From NCBI RefSeq assembly GCF_024679095.1, contig NC_066520.1, forward strand, positions 7,630,909 to 7,694,908: DNA of 64,000 nucleotides, given 5' to 3'. Under the pieces are notes generated by a model. The model had not been told where the DNA came from and ran no database searches. It saw only the letters and a list, made by a program, of their open reading frames with translations. Both the position numbers and the translations under genes were made by a program. The stretch is from Eriocheir sinensis. Lineage: Eukaryota > Arthropoda > Malacostraca > Decapoda > Varunidae. Positions 12,694 to 63,794 of this stretch are shown piece after piece (the stretch's first letter is position 1; each line of letters opens with the position of its first letter).

Positions 12694-13684
12694 CCCTTAG
12701 ATTACGGCAATCGTATATATAAGTGCGCTACCACACGCCCCACCCATACAGGGATCATATATATAATCATCACACTCTACGCTCCCTACGTTTCAAATAT
12801 ACCGCCAGTTCTTGACTCAGAAGAATGGTGGAGGCATATGGCATCCATACACACTCTCATTCGTCTCCAGCGCGCGGCCTACTGAAGGCCACAGATCATT
12901 TTCCACTTTTGTTAGAAATACATCTGTCATGTCTCGTGACGCATCAAGCAGTTCCTCTGCTCCGGGCGGAAGTAGAGCGCGGGCGAATCAAAGTGACAGT
13001 GACTCTGATGACTGCTATGGTAGTGACATTGACAGTGATACTAGTGACAGTGACTGGCTATCCAATTTTGGAGACATTAGTCAACGAAGCAGTGATAGTG
13101 ATGTATATATACCGCCTGCCTCGCAGCGTCTCCCTACCCCTGCCCCGAGTACTTCAAGATGGAGGTGTGGCCGTGTTTCTTTACGATCTAGGATTACTGC
13201 AACAAGAGGGTGTGCAAGAGCTAGTGCTGCTGCTAGTGATGGAAACTTTCAGTGGACCAGTGGTGATTTTTTTATACCAAGTGTGCCTCAGTTTGACGGT
13301 GTTCAGGTGGGAAACAGATAATTTCCCAGAAGTGCAACAAGAATGTGACTACTTTCTTGCATATATGGATAATGATTTACTAGATCTAATTGTCAAGGAA
13401 ACAAACAGAAATTTTGCACAGCGTGGTGAGCATGTGGGTTTGCATGAGAGCGAGCAGGGTGCTTCCATGCGACGCGTCACAGCCACGAGAAAATGCGCAA
13501 TATTTTCGGCTGTCTTAACTTTTTTTATTATTATTAGGAGAGAAGCTTTATTACACCAGCATATATACTAAATGAATATACAATTATTGCAAACAAGAAA
13601 GACACCATTCCACCTCTTTTAAATGTCTAAATTTTCCCCGTGCACAGCATCCAGAGAAATATATCGACACCTGTACTCTAAGGG
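12694..13684 (+). mobile_element. piggyBac-type element with TTAA target duplication
   Basis: The ends are CCCTTAGATTACGGCAATCG at the left and, reverse complemented, CCCTTAGAGTACAGGTGTCG at the right. TTAA lies directly outside both (12,690-12,693 and 13,685-13,688). Removing the element restores a continuous LINE A sequence, and the LINE A copy at 63,640-63,680 shows the unfilled TTAA. It carries only the first part of a transposase, so it is an internally deleted copy. Confidence 0.88.
12929..13571 (+). pseudogene. piggyBac transposase, N-terminal remnant
   Basis: Begins MSRDASSSSSAPGGSRARAN, followed by an acidic stretch SDSDSDDCYGSDIDSDTSDS. Such an acidic, serine-rich N-terminus is usual in piggyBac transposases. 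The frame then passes through FFIPSVPQFDGVQ and stops at 13,321. The continuation is in another frame: ECDYFLAYMDNDLLDLIVKE then TNRNFAQRGE, matching the family pattern of an F-x-D-L/I segment before ETNR. The DDD catalytic core is absent. Expression as a functional protein is very unlikely. Confidence 0.75.
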
Positions 13685-14965
13685 TTAAATATTGATTCTT
13701 TAGTAAAAACTTGCTGGAATTTTTTGTTTAGTAACTCCGCCATGCCTTTAAGATCATCGATTATCACATTCCCATCGCTCAGTCTTTCAATTGTTTCTCT
13801 TGGTTTAATCTTTCCATTTATGAATCTATAAAATAGTTTAGGTTGTTCGTTGCACTTTTCCACAATATCTTTTTCATATCCCTTTTCTTCTTCCTTCCAT
13901 ATTTTCGCATATTCATTTCTCGCTACCTTGAAATCTTTATTCCTTTGGTTTTTATTCTTTTTAATCTTTTTCATGCTTTGTCTCTTTTTTTCTTTTGCCT
14001 TAGCACATTTTGCATTAAAACAGTCCTTTTTCCCCTTTTCTTTAGGTCTGTATTCTGGTACAAACTTCGTAACACCTGCTTTATAAGCCTCCATGAAAAT
14101 ATCATACTTTTCTTGCACTTCACTTGTTCTCATTAGCTCATCCCAGTCCAGCTCTCCATAATATTTCCTATGATTTTCCATGTCTGCCTTCCTATAGTTT
14201 AACCTGTTTCTTTTATATGATCATCCTCTTCACTTCCTTCCTCCTCCGTTTCTATCTCTATGATCACGTGGTCACTTTCCCAGAGGGCATCCATACCTTA
14301 ATTCATCATCCTACTGATTTTACTAATAACTCCTTCTTTGTCATTATCATCACTCCTCCACCACCTTTGCCCACTCTATCTTTCCTCCATAAACTGTATT
14401 TTTTATCAAACATTATTTGGACGACTTCATTTAGTTTAGTTTGTTAGGCATACAATCATGGGCTCCTTCTCTTGTAGATAGTCTTGTGATTCCAGCTTGC
14501 TAGACATTATTCCGTCTACATTTGTATACATCACATTTATTCCCTTAATTGTATCGATTTTGTCAAACTTTCGCTCTCTTTCATCTTCTCCCTTATGTAC
14601 CACTTTCTGACACGATCTCCCAGAACTCTAATAAAAAAAATTTCCTCTTCAGATCTTATATTATTCCTTTGTTTTGCCTCTGCTAGTTAGTTCCATTTCT
14701 TCCTTTCTTCTTCATTTTTATTTTTATTTATATATATTTCCTTACATTCTTCTACTTCTCTTAGTTTAGTTGTTCTGTAGAGTATTTCCTCTGTTACTTT
14801 CTGTGACTTCAGTCTTAGCTTGACCGGCCCTGTTTTGCCCTCTATGTAAGGGCCTATCCTATAGATTTCTTCTGCCTCATCCTCCAGGCCTTGAATTTCA
14901 TTGTCATTTAAGTTTTTCAGTAGATCTTTCACTGACTTCAGCTCTTTCCTCTCCCTTTTAGGTTT

Positions 14966-14980
14966 ATGTGTGTGTGTGTG

Positions 14981-15033
<53 letters not shown>
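14966..15033. repeat. (TG)n microsatellite beside an UNC79 donor
   Basis: TG array with one CATG interruption, between the 5-prime end of a LINE A copy and the UNC79 splice donor at 15,063. The array lies about 30 bp into the intron. Confidence 0.95.
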
Positions 15034-15036
<3 letters not shown>

Positions 15037-15063
15037 ATGCCTATGAATGAGCACACCACTAAC

Positions 15064-54875
<39,812 letters not shown>

Positions 54876-55345
54876 CTAGGGAAGAATGTAAAATGATATT
54901 CATCTCCATGTCTTCTGAGCATATTTCACATTTATGTAAGTCACAGCAAAAAAGACCACCAAAGGGTGGGTGTGCATTTACCTAGTTGTATTTACACAGT
55001 TGTAATTTTACAGGGCCTGAGCTATGCTAGTGTGGTCCTCTCTCAATATCTGTACTTGTCCAGTTTTTCCTTAAAGTTGTGCACACTCTTGCCGATACTA
55101 CATCCTCACTTAGTCTGTTCCAAACCTCTATATTTCTTTGCGGGAAGCTATCTTTTTTATGTCTCTCAAGCTTCCATTTTCTTAATTTTTTTACTGTGTC
55201 CTCATGATTTGCTGGTGTTTCTTACTTCTCTTAGTAGCAACTCCTCGTCTACTTCTTCCATTTTATTCCACAATTTGTAAATTAGTATTAGGTCTCCCCT
55301 TTCTCTTCTTTGTTCTAGTGTTGACAGGTCCATTTCCTTTAACCT

Positions 55346-58300
55346 TTCTTCTGGACAGTATAGGGATGAGCATGAGTAGAAAGTCGTGTCCAACGGGGCC
55401 GAGGGAGGGGGGGAGGCATGCAGTTAGCAAGTTCAGAGGAGCAGTCAGCATGAAAATATCAATAGAAGATAGAAAGAGAGGCAACATGGCGGTGGAATTT
55501 AAGAGGTAGAAGACTATCAGTATGAGGAGGAGAGCTGATGAGACGAAGAGCCTTTGACTCCACTCTGTCAAGGAGAGCTGTGTGAGTGGAGCCCCCCCAC
55601 ACATGAGATGCATACTCCATACGAGGGCGGACAAGGCCCCTGTAAATGGATAGCAACTGTGCGGGGGAGAAGTACTGGCGGAGACGGTACAGAACGGCCA
55701 GCCTCGAGGAAGCTGATTTAGTAAGAGATGAGATATGAAGTTTCCAGTTGAGATTTTGAGTTAAGGATAGACCGAGGATGTTTAGTGTTGAAGAAGGTGA
55801 TAGATGAGTGTTGTCAAATATTAGGGGATAGTTGTTTGGAGGATTGTGTCAAGTGGATAGGTGGAGAAACTGTGTTTTTGAGGTGCTGAAGGACACCAGG
55901 TTCCTCTTGCCCCAATCAGAAATAATAGTTAAGGTCTGAGGCTAAGCGTTCTGTTGCCTCCAGCCTTGAATTGTTAAATTCCTGTAGGGTGGGTCTTCTA
56001 TTAAAAGAAGTTGAGTAATGCAGAGTGGAGTCATTGGCGTAAGGAGGACAGTTCGTTTTGGAAAGAAGATCATCAATGAACAACAGAAAAAGAGTGGGAG
56101 ATAGGACAGAACCCTGTGGGACACCACTGTTAATAGGTTTAGGGGAAGAACAGTGACTGTCTACCACAACAGAAATAGAACGGTCAGAAAGGAAACTGGA
56201 GATAAAGGTACAGAGAGAAGGATAGAAACCGTAGGAGGGTAGTTTGGAAAGCAAAGATTTGTGCCAGACCCTAACAAAAGCTTTTGATATGTCCAGCACA
56301 ATAGCAAAGGTTTCACCGAAACGGCTAAGAGAGGATGACCAAGAGTCATTTAGGAAGGCAAAGAGATCACCAGTAGTACGTCCCTTGCAGAACCCATACT
56401 GGCGATCAGATAGAAGGTCAGAAGTGGAAAGGTGCTTTTGAATCTTCCGGTTAAGGATTGATTCAAAAGCTTTAGATAGACAAGAAAGTAAAGCTATAGG
56501 ATGGTAGTTTGAGTGATTGGAACGGTCACCCTTCTTAGGTACAGGCTGTATGAAGGCATACTTCCAGCAGGAAGGAAAGGTAGATGATGACAGGCAGAGG
56601 CAAAAGAGTTTGACAAGGCAGGGTGACAGCACGGAGGCACAGTTTTTAAGGACAATAGGAGGCACTCCGTCAGGTCCATAAGCCTTCTGAGGATTGAGGC
56701 CAGAGAGGGCATAGAAAACATCATTTTGAAGAATCTTTATAACAGGCATAAAAGAGTCAGAGGGGGGATGAGTAGGAGGAATATGCCCAGAATCATCCAG
56801 AGTAGAGTTTTTAGAAAAAGTTTGAGAGAAGAGATCAGTCTTAGAGATAGATGAGACGGCAGAGTTGCCATCAGGACTGAGGAGTGGAGGGAAAGATGAA
56901 GTGAAGTTGAAGGAGATGTTTTTGGCTAGATGCCAGAAGTCACGGGAAGAGTTAGAGAAAGCAAGGTTTTGGCATTTTCTATTAATGAAAGAGTTTTGGG
57001 TTAGTCGGAGAATAGATTTGGGACGATTCCGGGCAGAAATGTAAAGTTCATGGTTAGCATTTGTTCGAAGGCTCTGGTACCTTTTGTGAGCTGCCTCTCT
57101 ATCTTTGACAGCATGAGAACAAGCGTGATTAAACCAAGGCTTTTTAGCGTGAGGAGTAGAGAAAGTATGTGGAATGTATGCCTCCATTCCAGAGACAATC
57201 ACCTCTGTGATGCGCTGAGCACACACAGAGGGGTCTCCCTCCTGGAAGCAATAATCATTTCACAGGAAATCGGAAAGGTACATCCTCAGGTCGTCCCACC
57301 GAGCTGAAGCAAAATGCCAGAAGCATCGCCTCTTCGGTGGGTCCAGAGGGTGTACAGGAGCGATAGGACAGGATACAGAAATAAGGTTGTGATCGGAGGA
57401 GCCCAATGGAGAGAACAGTTTGACAGAGTAAGCAGAAGGGTTTGAGGTAAGGAAGAGGTCTAGAATGTTGGGCCGATCTCCAAGACGGTCGGGAATACGT
57501 GTAGGGTGCTGGACCAACTGCTCTAGATCGTTGAGGAGAGCAAAGTTGTAGGCTTGTTCACCAGGCTGGTCAGTGAAAGAGGATGAAACCCAAAGCTGGT
57601 GGTGAACATTGAAATCTCCTAGGATGGAGATTTCAGCAAAGGGAGAGTGGGTCAAGATGTCCTTCACTTTAGAGTTCAAGTAGTCAAAGAATTTTACATA
57701 GTTAGTAGAGTTAGGTGAGAGATAAGCAGCACAGATGCATTTAGTAATAGAATGACAATGAAGTCTTAGCCAGATGGTGGAAAATTCTAAGAATCAAGGT
57801 TGTGGGCACGAGAGCAAGTGATGTCGTTGTGCACGTAGGCAAAACATCCAGCTTTGGATTGAAATTTAGGATAGAGATAGTAGGAGGGAACAGAGTAGAG
57901 ATTGCTGTCAGTAGCCTCAGAAATCTGTGTTTTGGTAAGGAAGAGAAGGTGAGGTTTAGAGGAAGAGAGATGATGTTCCACAGAATGAAAAATAGAATGA
58001 AGACCGCAAATGTTGCAGAAATTGAGAAAGAGGTTCAAGGAGTTATCAAGACACCTCTCGGGTCGGCAGCCAGAAGGGGAGTCCTCCCTGGGGGAATTTG
58101 TGGTCCCCCCCCAGGCGGGGACTCTGAGGCAAGGTGAAGGTGCGCCATTTTGAAATTTGAATTTTGGGAAAAGGTGTGTATGTTGTGTGAATGTAGTGTG
58201 GTGTGGATAGAGAGAGGATCTGTCTTTAGAGAGCATGCTGAACTACTCTCCGGTGTTGGTGAGACAATAGGGAAATGGTTAGTGAGGACATGGGAAGGGT

Positions 58301-58392
58301 CTTTGGAGGGCTTCAGCTCCCTTCTCACCTCCCATATATACCTCACCGGGAGTGGCTTGCGCCTGTTCAGTAGGTGTCTTCCTACCTTCTCC
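55346..58392 (-). mobile_element. LINE family B, copy 2
   Basis: From 58,392: GC-rich 5-prime UTR, then endonuclease: [62 protein letters not shown] 57,226-55,916: NPQKAYGPDGVPPIVLKNCA, DRQYGFCKGRTTGDLFAFLN, VLDISKAFVRVWHKSLLSKL, SGVPQGSVLSPTLFLLFIDD. The catalytic YADD box is changed to YAND (PPYANDSTLHYS), which should abolish activity. Downstream parts are frameshifted (QLLSIYRGLVRPRMEYASHV in pieces). The 3-prime UTR is missing, removed with adjacent LINE A sequence. Confidence 0.87.
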
Positions 58393-59088
58393 TACTGTCG
58401 ATTATCTTGTATTATCACTCCCAGATCTCTCTCTTCTTGAACTTTTAATATTTCTCTATCTCCCATTCTATATGTCCATTTTGGTCTCCCTTCACTCTTT
58501 CCCATTTCCATTACATGACATTTCTTCACATTAAACTCTATCTCCCATTTCTTACTCCAATCCCAAATCTTATTTAGGTCCTCTTGCAGAATTTCACAGT
58601 CTTTACTATTTCTTATGTGTCTCAGCAATTTTGCATTGTCTGCAAACAAGCTCATGTAACTATTTACTTTTTCCAGCATATCATTTATATATATTAGGAA
58701 AAGTATTGGTGCCAGTACCAATCCTTGAGGCACCCCACTATCTACATTTCTAAATTTCGATTTCATGTCCTTTACCACTCTTCTTATTTCTCTTTCCTTT
58801 AAGTAACTTTCCATCCAGTTTTTCATTCTCCCTTTCAATTCTATTCTATTTTCCAGCTTCCATAATAGTCTTGTATGTGAAGCTTTGTTGAAAGCCTTCT
58901 TCAAGTCCAAATACACGCAGTCTACCTCTCCATCCCTCTCCTGTGTTATGTCCGTCACTCTCGAGTAAAAGCTCAATAAGTTTGTTACACATGAATGCCC
59001 TTGTCTAAAGCCATACTGTTTTTCTGTTATTATATTGTGTTCTAAAAATTTTGTCCATTGTTTCTTTATCACTCTTTCACATTTTTAT

Positions 59089-62000
59089 TTATATATTTTT
59101 TTAACAACAAAGGAGACAGCTAAAGGGCACAAAAAAAGGAAACAATAATAAAAAAAGCCCGCTACTCGCTGCTCCTAACAAAGAATCAAAAGAGGTGGCC
59201 GAAAGAGAGGTCAATTTTGGGAGGAGAGGTGTCCTGATACCCTCCTCTTGAAAGAGTTCAAGTCGTAGGCAGGAGGAAATACAGATGAAGGAAGATTGTT
59301 CCAGAGTTTACCAGCGTGAGGGATGAAAGAGTGAAGATGCTGGTTGACTCTTGCATAAGGGGTTTGGACAGTATAGGGATGAGCATGAGTAGAAAGTCGT
59401 GTGCAGCAGGGCTGCGGGAGGGGGGGAGGCATGCAGTTAGCAAGTTCAGAAGAGCAGTCAGCGTGGAAATATCGTTAGAAGATAGAGAGGCAACATCGTG
59501 GCGGAATTTAAGAGGTAGAAGACTATCAGTAGGAGGAGGAGAGCTGATGAGACGAAGAGCCTTAGACTCCACTCTGTCCAGAAGAGCTGTGTGAGTGGAG
59601 CCCCCCCACACGTGAGATGCATACTCCATACAAGGGTGGACAAGGCCCCTGTATATGGATAGCAACTGCGTGGGGGAGAAGAACTGGCAGAGACGATACA
59701 GAACGCCCAACCTCGAGGAAGCTGATTTAGCAAGAGAGGAGATGTGAAGTTTCCAGTTGAGATTTTGAGTTAAGGATAGACCGAGGATGTTTAGTGTTGA
59801 AGAAGGTGACAGCTGAGTGTTGTTGAAGAATAGGGGATAGGTGTTTGGAAGATTGTGTCGAGTTGATAGGTGGAGAAATTGAGTTTTTGAGGCACTGAAG
59901 GACACAAGGTTCCTTCTGCCCCAATCGGAAATGATAGCAAGGTCTGAGGTTAAGCGTTCTGCAGCCTCCAGTCTGGAGTCGTGTACTTCCTGATGTGTTG
60001 GTCTTCTATTGAAAGAAGTTGAATAATGCAGAGTGGAGTCGTCGGCGTATGAATGGACAGGACAGTTTGTTATGGAAAGAAGATCATTGATGAATAACAG
60101 GAAGAGAGTGGGTGATAGGACAGAGCCCTGTGGAACGCCACTGTTGATAGATTTAGTGGAAGAGCAGTGACCGTCTACCACCACAGAGATAGAACGGCCG
60201 GAAAGGAAACTGGAGATAAAGGAACAGAGAGGGGGATAGAATCCGAAAGAGGGCAGTTTAGAAAGCAAAGACTGGTGCCAGACTCTATCGAAGGCTTTCG
60301 ATATGTCTAGCGCAACAGAGAAAGTTTCACTGAAACGGCTAAGAGAGGATGACCAAGAGTCAGTTAAGAGAGCAAGAAGATCGCCAGTAGGACGTCCCTT
60401 GCGGAATCCATACTGGCGATCAGAAAGAAGGTTAGAAGTGGAAAGGTGCTTTTGAATCTTCTGGTTAAGGATTGATTCAAAAGCTTTAGATAGACATGAA
60501 ATTAAAGCTATAGGGCGGTAGTTTGAGGGATTGGAACGGTCACCCTTCTTAGGCACAGGCTGTACAAAGGCATACTTCCAGCAGGAAGGAAAGGTAGATG
60601 TTGATAGGCAGAGACGAAAGAGTTTGACCAGGCAGGGTGTCAGCACAGAAGCATAGTTTTTAAGGACAATAGGAGGCACTCCATCAGGACCATAAGCCTT
60701 CTGAGAGTTGAGGCCAGAGAGGGCATAGAAAACATCATTTGGAAGAATCTTAATAACAGGCATAAAGGAGTCATAGGGGGGATAAGTAGGAGGAATATGC
60801 CCAGACTCATCCAGGGTGGAGTTCTTACAGAAAGTTTGAGTGAAGAGTTCAGCCTTAGAGACAGATGAGACGGCAGTGCTGCCGTCAGGGTTAAGGAGAG
60901 GAGGGAAAGAGGAAGAAGTGAAATTGGAGGAGATATTTTTGGCTAGATGCCAGAAGTTACGGGAAGAACTAGAAGAGGAGAATAGATTTGGCACGATTCC
61001 GCGCTGAAATGTAAAGGTCAATGTTAGTGGGAGTTCGAAGGCTCTGGAACCTCTTGTGAGCTGTCTCTCTATCTTTAATAGCACGAGAACAAGCGTGATT
61101 AAATCAAGGCTTTTTAGCATGAGGAGTAGAGAAAGAATGTGGAATGTATGCCTCCATTCCAGAGACAATCACCTCTGAGATGCACTGGGAACACACAGAG
61201 GGGTCTCTCTCCTGGAAGCAGTAATCATTCCACGGGAAATCGGAAAAGTACATCCTCAGGTCGTCCCACCGAGCTGAAGCAAAATGCCAGAAGCATTGCC
61301 TCTTCGGCAGGTCCAGAGGATGTACAAGAGTGATAGAACAGGATACAGAAATAAGGTTATGATCGGAGAAGCCCAACGGAGAGAACAGTTTGACAGAGTA
61401 AGCAGAAGGATTAGAGGTAAGGAAGAGGTCTAGAATGTTGGGCCTGTCTCCAAGACGGTCGTTGAGGAGAGCAAAGTTGTAGGCTTGTTCACCAGGCTGG
61501 TCAGTGAAGGAGGATGAAAGCCAAAGCTGGTGGTGAACATTGAAATCTCCCAAAATGGAGATTTCAGCGAAGGGAGAGTGAGTCAAGATGTGCTCCACTT
61601 TAGAGTTCAAATAGTCAAAGAATTTTACATAGTTAGTAGAGTTAGGTGAGACATAAACAGCACATATGTATTTAGTAATAGAATGACAATGAAGTCTTAG
61701 CCAGACGGTGGAAAATTCAGAAGAGTCAAGGTTGTGGGCATGAGAGCAAGTGATGTCGTTGCGCACGTAGGCGCAACATCCAGCTTTGGATTGAAATTTA
61801 GGATAGAGATAGTAGGAGGGAACAGATTAGAGGTTGCTGTCAGTAGCCTCAGAAACCTGCGTTTCGGTGAGGAAGAGAAGGTGAGGTTTAGAGGAGGAGA
61901 GATGGTGTTCCACAGAATGAAAATTAGAACGAAGACCGCGAATGTCGCAGAAATAGATAAGGAGGAGGTTCGAGGAGTCATCAGGACACCTCTCAAGTCG

Positions 62001-62335
62001 GCAGCCAGAAGGGGAGTCCTCCCAGGGGGAATTTATGGTCCCCCCCCCAGGCGGGGACTCCGAGGCAGTTATTTTTCGCCATTTTGAATTTTGAATTTTG
62101 GGAAAAGGTGTGTGTGTTGTGTGAATGTAGTGTGGTGTAGAAAGAGAGAGGAACTGTCTTTAGAGAGCATGCTGAACTGTTCTCAAGTGTTGATGAGACA
62201 AAAGGGAAACGGTTAGTGAGGACATGGGAAGGATCTTTGAAGGGCTTCAGCACCCTCCTCGTTTCCCATATATCCTCACTGGGAGTAGCTCACGCCCGTT
62301 CGGTAGGTGTCTTCCTACCTCCTCCTACTAATTTA
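59089..62335 (-). mobile_element. LINE family B, copy 1, nearly full length
   Basis: Non-LTR retrotransposon. From 62,335: 5-prime UTR, endonuclease in two frames ([55 protein letters not shown]), then a 636-codon frame (61,168-59,258) with NSQKAYGPDGVPPIVLKNYA, DRQYGFRKGRPTGDLLALLT, LDISKAFDRVWHQSLLSKLP, NSGVPQGSVLSPTLFLLFIN, intact YADD (VHSYADDSTLHYS), and EYASHVWGGSTHTALLDRVE. The C-terminal NQHLHSFIPHAGKLWNNLPS follows in another frame. The 3-prime end is CCTTTGTTGTTAAAAAAATA then ATAAATAAA. Small frameshifts only, so it is the youngest-looking LINE here. Clade not assigned. Confidence 0.9.
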
Positions 62336-62418
62336 CAAACTACGTATACTGGTCAATGATACTGGTCTATAGTTCAGAGGTTCTTCCTCCTGCTTTTATA
62401 TATAGGGACCACTTCTGC

Positions 62419-62929
62419 CAAGGGTGAAAGTAAGATTAGATTCTTGCTGGTACTGTCTTCAAAAGCGTGCCCCTGCGTACCGGCTGTATCTTTATCTCTT
62501 TCCGGTATGGCGTACCCCTGTGCACGTGACACTGGCCGCCACTCGTCTCGTCCAGAACCCGTAGAAACTGAGAACGCGAGCCACTCAGGCAGTGCTGTCA
62601 ACTCTGATGGACGAAAATGCGCGAGATTGGGTATCAAAATCTGTTAGAAATCCACCAAATATAATGAGCTACTTTGCAATACGAGCATTTCATGTTTACA
62701 AACAAATTCAATCGCCTGGTAGGTAGCCAGGGGTGAAAGTTGTGTCTTCAAAAGCGTACCCCTGCGTACCAGCTGTAGACGGCTGTATATTTCTTACCGG
62801 TACGGCGTACAGGTAACATTCGATTTACGCGAGTATTGTGTCCTTGAAGAGGTTGCGTAAATCAAAAACAATGTAAATCAAACAAGAGGTAGGTTTCTAT
62901 CGAAAAATAAATATTCACTTCATTTAGTG

Positions 62930-62964
<35 letters not shown>

Positions 62965-63421
62965 TATCCATATCGCCGAGATATCCACTCAGGTACTTAG
63001 TCTCAGCCTCACTCGTGTGAGGAAGAAATGAGGGACACCATGAGCGACTGCCTAGTATTGGTACTGGTACCGAGGAGTTTGGTACCGGTACTGTACCGTA
63101 TAGCTGGTACCGTTAGTACCGGTACTGGTACCGGTACCTACCCACCCCTATTGTTGAGTAGCGTGCCAGCATGGGTACTGTATTGTTGTTCAAGTGGCGC
63201 GTGGGAAGAACTGAGCTCAGCTGTGCGGCTGCAGTGCTGTGTGAGTCCAGTTGCGTGAGACATCTGGTGGCCACTCCATAAAATATATCGTATAAGGAAA
63301 AAAACGTGTAAATTAAACATTTACATGGATTTTGGACCCCGCGTTATTTTAAAAACGCGTAAACCAAACACGCGTAAATCAAGTTACCTGTACCACTGCT
63401 TAGCGGCTTACTTTCACCCCT
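62419..63421. mobile_element. hAT-type MITE in LINE A
   Basis: Ends CAAGGGTGAAAGTAAG and, reverse complemented, CAGGGGTGAAAGTAAG. Flanking octamers ACTTCTGC and ACGTCAGC are both close to ACTTCAGC, the uninterrupted LINE A sequence seen near 31,065. Interior repeats GCGTACC words and encloses another inverted-repeat element. Confidence 0.8.
62811..63388. mobile_element. Inverted-repeat element nested in the MITE
   Basis: The left end AGGTAACATTCGATTTACGC and the right end (complement of GCGTAAATCAAGTTACCT) are inverted. GTAC lies directly outside both (62,807-62,810 and 63,389-63,392). Contains a (GA)n tract near 62,934 and a GGTACC/GGTACT-rich block at 63,057-63,147 that may be a further insert. 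Confidence 0.6.
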
Positions 63422-63794
63422 GACGTCAGCCCTTCGCCATTCCTTTGGTACTTTACCACTTGATATTGAGCACTTTATGATATCATATACTGGTCCGACC
63501 AGCTGATTTCTGCATTCTTTCAAAACAAAACCTGAAACTCCATCCGGTCCTATTGCTTTCCTCTTTTCCAGCTCCTCCATTATTTTATATATCTCGTCAT
63601 TAGTTACTATTACTTCCTCCATTTGAACATTTATCTTGTCATCTTGTGGTTCATTAAATTGTGATTCTTTTGTAGAAACTTGTTGAAACCTCTTGTTTAG
63701 CAGCTCAGTCATGTCTTTAGGATCTTCAGTTATGTTATTTCCATCTTTCACTTCCTATTTTTTCCGTTAGTTTGTGTGCGCATGTGTGTGCGTG

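Larger units (their letters stand above)
11962..14965 (-). mobile_element. LINE family A copy split by a piggyBac remnant
   Basis: From 14,965 downward: ORF1 remnant (KSVKDLLKNLNDNEIQGLED, YRIGPYIEGKTGPVKLRLKS), decayed endonuclease at 14,550-14,250, linker (14,181-13,690) with NAKCAKAKEKKRQSMKKIKK, then after the 991-bp insert the RT start (RKAVGPDGVSGCILKECRNE, QYGFRKGCSYVTNLLSFYSR) and SGVPQGLVLAPILFLVYIND near 12,030. The catalytic box is lost (SLFAFN). The 5-prime end is a (TG)n array 30 bp from an UNC79 splice donor. Confidence 0.8.
54975..63775 (-). mobile_element. LINE family A copy split by three later insertions
   Basis: Minus-strand pieces in order: 63,775-63,422 (KRKAIGPDGVSGFVLKECRN, SSGKVPKEWRRAD); 62,418-62,338 (VVPIYKSRRKNL); 59,088-58,395 (KQWTKFLEHNIITEKQYGFR, SGVPQGLVLAPILFLIYIND, catalytic box FADN); 55,345-54,975 (3-prime end, TACAACTAGGTAAATGC). 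The gaps hold a hAT-type MITE, LINE B copy 1 and LINE B copy 2. The first two joins restore continuous LINE A; the third also lost about 70 codons of RT. Confidence 0.85.

Noticed and set aside
12825..13571. 248-residue plus-strand ORF as a host gene
   Set aside because: It lies wholly inside a TTAA-flanked element. Only parts of two frames resemble piggyBac transposase.
62934..63150. GGTACC-rich block as a regulatory array
   Set aside because: It lies inside nested inverted-repeat elements and looks like transposon subterminal repeats.
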